A DNA stretch of 64,000 nucleotides, from the NCBI GenBank assembly GCA_000469685.2, contig LS997567.1, positions 17,921,422 through 17,985,421 of the forward strand, in the 5' to 3' direction. This document shows positions 49,465-59,728 of this stretch, in pieces. Under the pieces are notes generated by a model, which made no database searches, was not told where the DNA came from, and worked only from the letters and a program-made list of their open reading frames with translations. Position 1 is the first letter of the stretch. The number at the start of each line of letters is the position of its first letter. Origin of the DNA: Haemonchus contortus. Its lineage: Eukaryota > Nematoda > Chromadorea > Rhabditida > Trichostrongylidae. Position numbers and translations under genes: made by a program.

Positions 49465-50601
49465 TGTATGTATGTCTAGGCGTGTATGTGTGTATGTATG
49501 TGTATGTGTTTATGTGTGTATGTGGGTATCTGTGCGTGTATGTGTATGTGTGTATATGTGTATGTGTTTATGTGTGTATGTGTGTATGTGTGTATATGTG
49601 TATGTGTTTATGTGTGTATGTGTGTATCTGTGTGCGTGTGTGTGCGTGTGTGTGTGCGTGTGTTTGTGTGTATCTGTGCGTGTATGTGTATGTGTGCACG
49701 CTCGTATGTGTGTATGTGTGTATGTGTGTAAGTGTGCACGTACGTATGTGTGTGTGTGTGTGTGTGTGTACGTGTGCATGTGTGTAGGTGTATGTGTGTA
49801 CGTCTGTAGGTATGTGTATGTGTATGTGTGTATGTGTGTATGTGTGTATGTGTGCATGTGTGTATGTGTGTATGCGTATGTGTATGTGTTTATGTTTTCA
49901 TGTGTGTATGTGTGTATGTGTGTATGTGTGTATATGTGCATGTGTTTATGTGTGTATGTGTGTATGTGTGTATATGTGTATGTGTTTATGTGTGTATGTG
50001 TGTATCTGTGCGTGTATGTGTATGTGTGTATATGTGTATGTGTTTATGTGTGTATGTGTGTATGTGTGTATATGTGTATGTGTTTATGTGTGTATGTGTG
50101 TATCTGTGCGTGTATGTGTATGTGTGTCTGTGTCCATGTGTGTATGACTGTATGTGCGTTTGCGTGTATGTGAGTATGTGTATGCGTGTGTGCGTGTGTG
50201 TATGTGTGGGTGTGCGTGTGTGTATCTGTGCGTGTATGTGTATATGTGTGTGTATGTGTGTATGTATGTGTATGTGCGTAGGTGTGTATGTATGTGTATG
50301 TGCATATGTGTGTATGCGTGTGTATGTATGTATGTGTGCGCGCGCGTGTGTGTATGTGTGTATGTGTGTATGTATGTCTAGACGTGTATGTGTGTATGTA
50401 TGTGTATGTGTATGTGTGTATATGTGTATGTGTTTATGTGTTCATGTGTGTATGTGCGTCTGTGCGTGCGTGTATGCGTGGGTATGTGTGTATGTGTGTA
50501 TGTGTGTATGTGTGTATGTGTGTAGGTGTATGTGTGTATGTGCGTATGTATGTGTAGGTGTGTATGTGTGTATGTATGTGTATGTGCGTATGTGTGTATG
50601 T
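38802..50601 (+). repeat. Giant TG/TATG-type array, left part (11.8 kb)
   Basis: Composed of TGTGTATG, TGTATGTG, TGTGCG and TGTATATG words. Almost every step alternates pyrimidine and purine, and variants are mostly transitions. Breaks are few (GTAGGTG, TTTATG, CTGTG, TCTAGGCG). Rare composite words recur at long distance, such as GACTGTATGTGCGTTTGCG at 13 sites between 39057 and 50146 and GGTATGCGTGTATGTG at 41445, 44918 and 47923. This shows kilobase duplications and not only slippage. Segment 39183-39806 is nearly identical to 43520-44143 (offset 4337). The very long open frames on both strands (poly VCVYVCM / [10 protein letters not shown]) are by-products of the repeat and not genes. Confidence 0.97.
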
Positions 50602-51031
50602 GGGAGGCGGTCGTTTGGCGCGGCCCCTCGCACTCAACTTGCCATTGGGGCAATTAGGCTCATAATTGCCTTCTTGGCGCCGCCCCTTCGACTCGGTCTG
50701 TGAACTGGGCAACTCGTCCAGCTGATTTAACCTCCTGACAATGTTAATCAGCCTACCCACTGCCCATCCAGCTGTAAACGCCCGATCGATAACGCCGCTA
50801 TGATTAGACGCCGAATTGACCTACCTGTATCCTGTCTATTGCTACCGCAAATTTGGCTATTTTTTCGCCCTTTATTCGCTTTTGGGATTTTTGAACCCAT
50901 TTTCAAGTGATTACTGCTAAGTTACAATGAAATGGAAGTATCATGGTCGTTTTGGAGCCTGATACCTACCACTTCCAAGTAATTTGCAGTACATATGTAT
51001 GACGGGCTGATTGTGTGGTAAGTGTTTTGTT
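50602..51031 (+). repeat. Left TIR of the foldback element
   Basis: About 430 bp, reverse complementary to 51838-52269 with a handful of differences (for example CCCCTCGCAC against CCCTTCGCAC). It could form a long hairpin when single-stranded or transcribed. Confidence 0.95.
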
Positions 51032-51172
51032 CTTTCTTATTTGAAAAACATTTCTTTATCATAATATTCATTTTCATCGTTTACTTTATTGTCATGCACA
51101 TAATAAAATAGCTTTCCGGAAACATATCTTGACATATATTTACAATACCCCCTCCCTTTGAAAAAGTTTTAG

Positions 51173-51615
51173 TAACCGGCTAATTCTTCACTCCTTCTTT
51201 GAAACAAATAATATTTTTTTGTACACGAAGTTTGACTTAGGATAACAGAGCAGAGCAAATGGTATTCAGTGTAAATCGGAGCTTACGAATTCTTTTGGAA
51301 GTCTCGAAATTTTTGCTCTCGTTCTTGAAAGCGAATGCCCTATAAAGACTCAACTGTTAGGCAACCAATGCCTTGGGCGGTACTCACAAATGTTTCGAGC
51401 GATGATAACACCATTATCATATGTTGTTATCAGGGGACCTTGTTCTTCACGAATATATCATTAGTTGGGAATTCAAAATCATTTTAGGGCGGTTAACTTT
51501 TAAGTTACAGATCTTGTTGGGGAGCGGTCGTAATCTAATAGCAAGAAATGAACGGAATTATCTTCTGCTTATCATAGTGCTTTCAATGGGGCCTTATAGC
51601 TGCACTTACCACTCA
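51173..51615 (+). repeat. Foldback interior copy of the 9-kb dispersed repeat
   Basis: Collinear with 9035-9500 over its length, including CTTTGAAACAAATAATATT, GTTAGGCAACCA, GGGCGGTACTCA and the CACCATTAT block. A 68-codon open frame (51421-51627) is not supported as coding. Confidence 0.75.
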
Positions 51616-51837
51616 CGCAGCAAATAAACAAGGAATAATTACACCTCATAATAAACTTAATGCTAGCAATGCTATACTACAATCGAGATGCTTAGAATAA
51701 ATTTAACTTAACAAATATTGTGAACAAAGAAGAAACGGAAATCACGTCTGAAGTTTCGAAATACTTACCACACCATAATCTGCATCTCAGTGAAGAAATA
51801 AGTATCATGCCAAACAAGTATTTTCCATGGAAGAAAT

Positions 51838-52269
51838 AACAAAACACTTACCACACAATCAGCCTGTCATACATATGTACTGCAAATTACTTGGAAGTGG
51901 TAGGTATCAGGCTCCAAAACGACCATGATACTTCCACTTCATTGTAACTTAGCAGTATTCACTTGAAAATGGGTTCAAAAATCTCCAAAAGCGAATAAAG
52001 GGCGAAAAAATAGCCAAATTTGCGGTAGCAATAGACAGGATACAGGTAGGTCAATTCGGCGTCTAATCATAGCGGCGTTATCGATCGGGCGTCTATCAGC
52101 TGGATGGGCAGTGGGTAGGCTGATTAACATTGTCAGGAGGTTAAATCAGCTGGACGAGTTGCCCAGTTCACAGACCGAGTCGAAGGGGCGGCGCCAAGAA
52201 GGCAATTATGAGCCTAATTGCCCCAATGGCAAGTTGAGTGCGAAGGGCCGCGCCAAACGACATACACCC
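51838..52269 (-). repeat. Right TIR of the foldback element
   Basis: Reverse complement of the left TIR. Its outer 12 bases (CGACATACACCC) have diverged from the left outer end (GGGAGGCGGTCG) more than the inner part. This may reflect conversion or mutation near the array. Confidence 0.93.
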
Positions 52270-55200
52270 GTGTGTATGTATATGTATGTGCGTAAGTGTG
52301 TATGCGTGTGTATGTATGTATGTGTGCGCGTGCGTATGTGTGTATGTGTGTAGGTGTGTATGTGTGTATATGTGTATGTGTTTATGTGTGCATGTGTGTA
52401 TGACTGTATGTGCGTTTGCGTGTATGTGAGTATGTGTATGCGTGTGTGCGTGTGTGTATGTGCGTCTGTGCGTGCGTGGATGCGTGTGTATGTGGTATGC
52501 GTGTATGTGTGCGTATGTATGTATATGCGCGCGTACGTATGTGCGTATGTGTGTATGTGCGTATGTATGTGTATGTGTGTATGTGTGTATATGTGTATGT
52601 GTGTACATGCGAATGTGTGTTTGTGTGTATGTGTCGATGTATGTGTAGGTGCGTAGGTGTGTATGTGTGTATATGTGTATGTGTGTAGGTGTATGTGTGT
52701 ATATGTGTATGTGTGTACATGCGTATGTGTGTATGTGTGTATGTGTGTATGTGTGTGCGTGTGCGTGTGCGTGTGTGTTTGTGTGTATCTGTGTGTATGT
52801 GTGTGTGCGAGTGTGCTTATGTGTGTATGTGTGTATGTGTGTAGGTGTATGTGTGTATGTATGTGTATGTGTATGTGTGTATATGTGTATGTGTTTATGT
52901 TTTCATGTGTGTATGTGTGTATGTGTGTATGTATGTGTACGTGCGTATGTGTGTATGTGTGTATGTCTGTATGTGTGTACATGCGTATGTGTGTATGTGT
53001 GTATGTGTGTATGTGTGTGCGTGTGCGTGTGCGTGTGTGTTTGTGTGTATCTGTGTGTATGTGTGTGTGCGTGTGTGCTTATGTGTGTATGTGTGTATGT
53101 GTGTAGGTGTATGTGTGTATGTATGTGTATGTGTATGTGTGTATATGTGTATGTGTTTATGTTTTCATGTGTGTATGCGTGTATGTGTGTGTATGTATGT
53201 GTACGTGCGTATGTGTGTATGTGTGTATGTGTGTATGTGTGTACACGCGTATGTGTGTATGTGTGTATGTGTGTATGTGTGTGCGTGTGCGTGTGCGTGT
53301 GTGTTTGTGTGTATCTGTGTGTATGTGTGTGTGCGTGTGTATGTGTGCACGCTCGTATGTGTGTATGTGTGTATGTGTGTAAGTGTGCACGTACGTATGT
53401 GTGTGTGTGTGTGTGTACGTGTGCATGTGTGTAGGTGTATGTGTGTACGTCTGTAGGTATGTGTATGTGTATGTGTGTATGTGTGTATGTGTGCATGTGT
53501 GTATGTGTGTATGCGTATGTGTATGTGTTTATGTTTTCATGTGTGTATGTGTGTATGTGTGTATGTGTGTATGTGTGTTTATGCATGTGTATGTGCGCAT
53601 GTATGTATATGTGTAGGTGTGTATGTGTGTATGCGTATGTGGGTATGCGTGTATGTGTATGTGTATGTGTGTATATGTGTGTGTTTGTTTTCATGTGTGT
53701 ATGTGTTTATGTGTGCATGTGTGTATGTGTGTATGTATGTGTATGTGTATGTATGTGTATGTGTGCACGTGCGTATGTGTGTATATGTGTATGTGTGCAC
53801 GTGCGCATGTGTGTATGTATGTGTATGTGTGTATGTGCTTATGTGTTTATGTGTGTATGTGCGGGCGTGCCTGTGTGTATGTGTCTATGTGTGTATGTGT
53901 GTATCTGTGTGCGTGTGTGTGCGTGTGTGTGTGCGTGTGTTTGTGTGTATCTGTGCGTGTATGTGTATGTGTGTATGTGTGTATGTGTGTATATGTGTAT
54001 GTGTGCACGCGCGTATGTGTGTATGTGTGTATGTGTGTAAGTGTGCACGTACGTATGTGTGTATGTGTGTGTGTGTGTACGTGTGCATGTGTGTAGGTGT
54101 ATGTGTGTATGTCTGTATGTATGTGTATGTGTATGTGTGTATGTGTGTGTGCATGTGTGTATGTGTGTATGCGTATGTGTATGTGTTTATGTTTTCATGT
54201 GTGTATATGTGTATGTGTGTATGTGTGTATGTGTGTTTATGCATGTGTATGTGCGCATGTGTGTATATGTGTAGGTGTGTATGTGTGTATGCGTATGTGG
54301 GTATGCGTGTATGTGTATGTGTATGTGTGTATATGTGTGTGTTTATGTTTTCATGTGTGTATGTGTTTATGTGTTCATGTGTGTATGTGCGTCTGTGCGT
54401 GCGTGTATGCGTGTGTATGTGCGTATGTGTGTATGTGTGCATGGGTGTATGTGTGTAGGTGTATGTGTGTATGTGTGTATGTGTGTATATGTGCAGGTGT
54501 ATATGTGTGTATATGTGTATGTGTGTATGCGTGTATGTGTGTATATGTGCAGGTGTATATGTGTGTATGCGTATGTGGGTATGCGTGTATGTGTATGTGT
54601 ATGTGTGTATATGTGTGTGTTTATGTTTTCATGTGTGTATGTGTTTATGTGTTCATGTGTGTATGTGCGTCTGTGCGTGCGTGTATGCGTGTGTATGTGC
54701 GTATGTGTGTATGTGTGTATGTGTGTATATGTGCAGGTGTATATGTGTGTATATGTGTATGTGTGTATGCATGTATGTGCGTGTATGTGTATGTGTGTAT
54801 GTGTGTATGTGTGCATATGTGTATGTGTGCACGCGCGTATGTGTGTATGTGTGTATGTGTGTAAGTGTGCACGTGCGTATGTGTGTATGTGTTTGTGTAC
54901 GTGTGCATGTGTGTAGGTGTATGTGTGTATGTCTGTATGTATGTGTATGTGTATGTGTGTATGTGTGTATGTGTGCATGTGTATATGTGTGTATGTGTGT
55001 ACGTGTGCATGTGTGTATGTTGTATGTGTGTATGTGTGTATGTGTGCATGTGTATACATGTGTATGTGTGTATATGTGTATGTGTGTATATGTGTATGTG
55101 TGTATGTGTACATGTGTGTATGTGTGTATGTGTGTACGTGTGTATGTGTGTATGTATGTATGTATGTATGTATGTATGTGTGTATGTGTGTATGTGTGTA

Positions 55201-58200
55201 AGTGTGTATGTGTGTAAGTGTGTATGTGTGTATGTATTTATGTGTGTATATGTGTATTTGTGCGTGTGCGTGTGTGTACATGTGTATCTGTGTGTCTGTG
55301 TGTTTGTGTGTGTAGGTGTATGTATATGTGTATGTGTGTATGTATATGTGCGTATGTGTGTGCGTGTGTGTATGCGCATTTGTGCGTGTGTGCTTATGTG
55401 TGTATGTGCGTGTTTGTTTATGCGTGTATGTGTGTGCGTGTGTATGTGTGTATGTGTGTATGTGTGTATGAGTGTATAAGTGTATGTGTATGTGTGCGTG
55501 TGTATGTGTGTATGTGTGTATGTGTGTATGAGTGTATAAGTGTATGTGTATGTGTATGTGTGTATGTGTGTATGTGTGTATGCGCGTGTATGTGTGTGTT
55601 TATGCATGTGTGCGCATGTGTGTATGTTGTATGTGTGTATGGTGTGTATGTGTGTATGTGTGCATGTGTACATGTGTGTATGTGTGTACGTGTGCATGTG
55701 TGTATGTTGTATGTGTGTATGTGTGTATGTGTGCATGTGTATATGTGTGTATGTGTGTATATGTGTATGTGTGTATATGTGTATGTGTGTATGTGTACAT
55801 GTGTGTATGTGTTTATGTGTGTAAGTGTGTATGTGTGTATGTATTTATGTGTGTATGTGTGTATTTGTGCGTGTGCGTGTGTGTGCATGTGTATCTGTGT
55901 GTATGTGTGTTTGTGTGTGTAGGTGTATGTGTATGTGTATGTGTATGTGTGTATGTGTATGTGCGTATGTGTGTGCGTGTGTGTATGTGTATTTGTGCGT
56001 GTGTGTTTATGCGTGTATATGTGTGTGCGTGTGTGTATGTGTGTGTATTTGTGCGTGTGTGCTTATGTGTGTATGTGTGTATGTGTGTATTTGTGCGTGT
56101 GCGTGTGTGTACATGTGTATCTGTGTGTATGTGCGTATTTGTGTGTGGTCGTGTGTGTACATGTGTATCTGTGTGCATGTGTGTATGTGTGTATGTGTGT
56201 GCATGTGTAAGTGTATGTGTATGTGTATGTGAGTATGTGTATGTGTAGGTGTGTATGTGTATGTCTATGTTTGTATGTGTATGTGTATGTGTATGTGTAT
56301 GTGTGTATGTGTGTATGTGTTTGCGTGGATGTGTATGTGTGTATGTGTACGTGCGTGCTTATGTGTGTATGTGGGTGTGTGTTTATCCGTGCATGTGTCT
56401 ATGTGCGTGCGTGTATGCGTGTGTATGTGCGTATGTGTGTATGTGTGCATGGGTGTATGTGTGTAGGTGTATGTGTGTATGTGTGTATGTGTGTATATGT
56501 GCAGGTGTATATGTGTGTATATGTGTATGTGTGTATGCGTGTATGTGTGTATATGTGCAGGTGTATATGTGTGTATGCGTATGTGGGTATGCGTGTATGT
56601 GTATGTGTATGTGTGTATATGTGTGTGTTTATGTTTTCATGTGTGTATGTGTTTATGTGTTCATGTGTGTATGTGCGTCTGTGCGTGCGTGTATGCGTGT
56701 GTATGTGCGTATGTGTGTATGTGTGCATGGGTGTATGTGTGTAGGTGTATGTGTGTATGTGTGTATGTGTGTATATGTGCAGGTGTATATGTGTGTATAT
56801 GTGTATGTGTGTATGCATGTATGTGCGTGTATGTGTATGTGTGTATGTGTGTATGTGTGCATATGTGTATGTGTGCACGCGCGTATGTGTGTATGTGTGT
56901 ATGTGTGTAAGTGTGCACGTGCGTATGTGTGTATGTGTTTGTGTACGTGTGCATGTGTGTAGGTGTATGTGTGTATGTCTGTATGTATGTGTATGTGTAT
57001 GTGTGTATGTGTGTATGTGTGCATGTGTATATGTGTGTATGTGTGTACGTGTGCATGTGTGTATGTTGTATGTGTGTATGTGTGTATGTGTGCATGTGTA
57101 TACATGTGTATGTGTGTATATGTGTATGTGTGTATATGTGTATGTGTGTATGTGTACATGTGTGTATGTGTGTATGTGTGTACGTGTGTATGTGTGTATG
57201 TATGTATGTATGTATGTATGTGTGTATGTGTGTATGTGTGTAAGTGTGTATGTGTGTAAGTGTGTATGTGTGTATGTATTTATGTGTGTATATGTGTATT
57301 TGTGCGTGTGCGTGTGTGTACATGTGTATCTGTGTGTATGTGTGTTTGTGTGTGTAGGTGTATGTATATGTGTATGTGTGTATGTGTATGTGCGTATGCG
57401 TGTGCGTGTGTGTATGTGTATTTGTGCGTGTGTGCTTATGTGTGTATGTGCGTGTGTGTTTATGCGTGTACGTGTGTGTGTGCGTGTGTGTGTGTATTTG
57501 TGCGTGTGCGTGTGTGTACATGTGTATCTGTGTGTCTGTGTGTTTGTGTGTGTAGGTGTATGTATATGTGTATGTGTGTATGTATATGTGCGTATGTGTG
57601 TGCGTGTGTGTATGCGCATTTGTGCGTGTGTGCTTATGTGTGTATGTGCGTGTTTGTTTATGCGTGTATGTGTGTGCGTGTGTATGTGTGTATGTGTGTA
57701 TGTGTGTATGAGTGTATAAGTGTATGTGTATGTGTGCGTGTGTATGTGTGTATGTGTGTATGTGTGTATGAGTGTATAAGTGTATGTGTATGTGTATGTG
57801 TGTATGTGTGTATGTGTGTATGCGCGTGTATGTGTGTGTTTATGCATGTGTGCGCATGTGTGTATGTTGTATGTGTGTATGGTGTGTATGTGTGTATGTG
57901 TGCATGTGTACATGTGTGTATGTGTGTACGTGTGCATGTGTGTATGTTGTATGTGTGTATGTGTGTATGTGTGCATGTGTATATGTGTGTATGTGTGTAT
58001 ATGTGTATGTGTGTATATGTGTATGTGTGTATGTGTACATGTGTGTATGTGTTTATGTGTGTAAGTGTGTATGTGTGTATGTATTTATGTGTGTATGTGT
58101 GTATTTGTGCGTGTGCGTGTGTGTGCATGTGTATCTGTGTGTATGTGTGTTTGTGTGTGTAGGTGTATGTGTATGTGTATGTGTATGTGTGTATGTGTAT

Positions 58201-58790
58201 GTGCGTATGTGTGTGCGTGTGTGTATGTGTATTTGTGCGTGTGTGTTTATGCGTGTATATGTGTGTGCGTGTGTGTATGTGTGTGTATTTGTGCGTGTGT
58301 GCTTATGTGTGTATGTGTGTATGTGTGTATTTGTGCGTGTGCGTGTGTGTACATGTGTATCTGTGTGTATGTGCGTATTTGTGTGTGGTCGTGTGTGTAC
58401 ATGTGTATCTGTGTGCATGTGTGTATGTGTGTATGTGTGTGCATGTGTAAGTGTATGTGTATGTGTATGTGAGTATGTGTATGTGTAGGTGTGTATGTGT
58501 ATGTCTATGTTTGTATGTGTATGTGTATGTGTATGTGTATGTGTGTATGTGTGTATGTGTTTGCGTGGATGTGTATGTGTGTATGTGTACGTGCGTGCTT
58601 ATGTGTATATGTGCGTGTGTGTTTATCCGTGCATGTGTGTATGTGCGTGCGTGTGTGTATGTGTGTATGTGTTTGCGTGGATGTGTATGTGTGTATGTGT
58701 ACGTGCGTGCTTATGTGTGTATGTGGGTGTGTGTTTATCCGTGCATGTGTCTATGTGCGTGCGTGTGTGTATGTGTGTATGTGTATGTAT
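52270..58790 (+). repeat. Giant TG/TATG-type array, right part (6.5 kb)
   Basis: Continuation of the same array after the foldback insertion. 52270 to about 52700 still carries the left-part markers (GACTGTATGTGCG at 52402, GGTATGCGTGTATG at 52494). From about 53.3 kb the word set changes (GCACGTACGTATG, TTTATGTTTTCATG, TATATGTGCAGGTG), so the array has at least two sequence domains. It ends in two 116-bp copies of a GTTTGCGTGGATG...TTATCCGTGCATG unit (58558-58790), then leads directly into BEL sequence. Confidence 0.97.
54397..58560 (+). repeat. Tandem duplication of about 2.0-2.2 kb within the array
   Basis: 54397-56404 and 56405-58560 are two near-identical copies. 55532-56248 and 57772-58488 translate identically (offset 2240). 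The left part has offsets of 2008 and 2046, so copy 2 carries extra short internal duplications (about 0.2 kb near 57440-57560). The near-identity over 2 kb of a microsatellite that is otherwise variable marks a recent event. Confidence 0.9.
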
Positions 58791-58859
58791 TGTACTCCAC
58801 GTTCACCAAGAAAACAACCACTGTGGCATTAATCACACTCTTACTATCCTTCGATAAAG

Positions 58860-59690
58860 CGTTTGGATACCATAGGAAAGAGCCGCAGTGAAGAGAATAG
58901 TCTAAATCAACTGCTTCCGGTGCGAAAGGAACCTCGCTCCCCACCGCCATTTCCCTTCCACCCTCGACGACGAGTAAGTCCCTCTCAATATCCGTTTGAG
59001 AACGTCAGTATGGACTTTTTCGGTCCTCCGCAATATCGCAGATCCTTCGCAATATCGCACAAAGGACAACTCTACCGATAAATATTGGAGGTTACTGCTA
59101 ACTTGCCTGAATAGTTGAGCTATTTATGTTGAGGTCGTCCTGGACATGACCCTTTCTGCTGTCCTACATAGCCTACACCGGTTCATAGCGACTTTTGGCT
59201 GTCCCACATGGATCATCTGTGACAACGCTCAGTCATTCAAAACCATCGAACAATGCTATGTTTCACTTCAGGATCCGCCCACCGATGAGGAAACTCAAAT
59301 TCTTTGCTGCCAAACGAAGTTCATACCAAGTCGTAGTCCGTGGAAAGGCGGAATCTATGAGAAAATGGTTGACGTTTCCAAAAGGTCGTTTAAAACTTCA
59401 CATCGTCTTCTCGATATTGAAGATGTTCGGACGACAGCAAAAGAAGCAGAGGCAGTAGTCGATACGCGACCCCTAACTTACTACACTGATGACCTCAGCT
59501 TCTCCCCCTTACGGCCAATCGATTTTCTACGACTAAAACATAGGATTGCAAGACGATTTCAAAAGTTCAGTCGAAATTCGTCTTCCTTCGAGAAATATCT
59601 TCACTCGACCACACAACTGGATTTAAAAGCTGGAGCTTCACCCTCCAGAGGCTTCGAAACAACAATTATCTCAGACTAACCCAACGAGAT
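58860..59690 (+). pseudogene. BEL/Pao integrase, 5' truncated
   Basis: 58863-59081 contains PFENVSMDFFGPPQYR with the first catalytic Asp (codon at 59013). After stops and a frame change, 59146-59679 contains MTLSAVLHSLHRFIATFG, WIICDNAQSF (second Asp, 59221) and SPWKGGIYEKMV (catalytic Glu, 59359), then SRPLTY- and SPLRPIDFL-like C-terminal blocks. The zinc-binding N-terminal part, RNase H and everything upstream are missing; TG-array sequence stands in their place. Breaks lie at about 59082-59145 and near 59570. Together with the RT at 34.1-35.3 kb this supplies the part missing from the minus-strand element. Confidence 0.87.
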
Positions 59691-59728
59691 TTCAACCTGA
59701 CGATTTAAGACAACTGCAACGACATCCA

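Larger units (their letters stand above)
50602..52269. mobile_element. Long-TIR foldback element, Mutator-like, 1668 bp
   Basis: Long terminal inverted repeats of about 430 bp: 50602-51031 and 51838-52269, starting GGG and sharing GTCGTTTGGCGCGGCCC and everything inward to AGTGTTTTGTT. The flanks carry GTGTGTATGT on both sides (50592-50601 and 52270-52279). Comparison with the uninterrupted paralogous array segment near 44690-44730 shows this 10-mer once, so it is a target duplication. A 9-10 bp duplication and long TIRs are typical of Mutator-like (MULE) foldback elements. The interior (51032-51837) has no transposase frame and shares about 440 bp with 9035-9500. Confidence 0.9.

Noticed and set aside
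38749..58490. Dozens of very long open frames in the TG array, up to 525 codons ([11 protein letters not shown] on +, [14 protein letters not shown] on -)
   Set aside because: The repeat words contain no stop codons in most frames, so open length carries no information. All frames on both strands are open together and composition follows the microsatellite exactly.
38802..58790. CRISPR-like or regularly spaced repeat array
   Set aside because: No constant repeat with unique spacers. Spacing of recurring words is irregular and spacers are made of the same words; the context is a eukaryotic genome.
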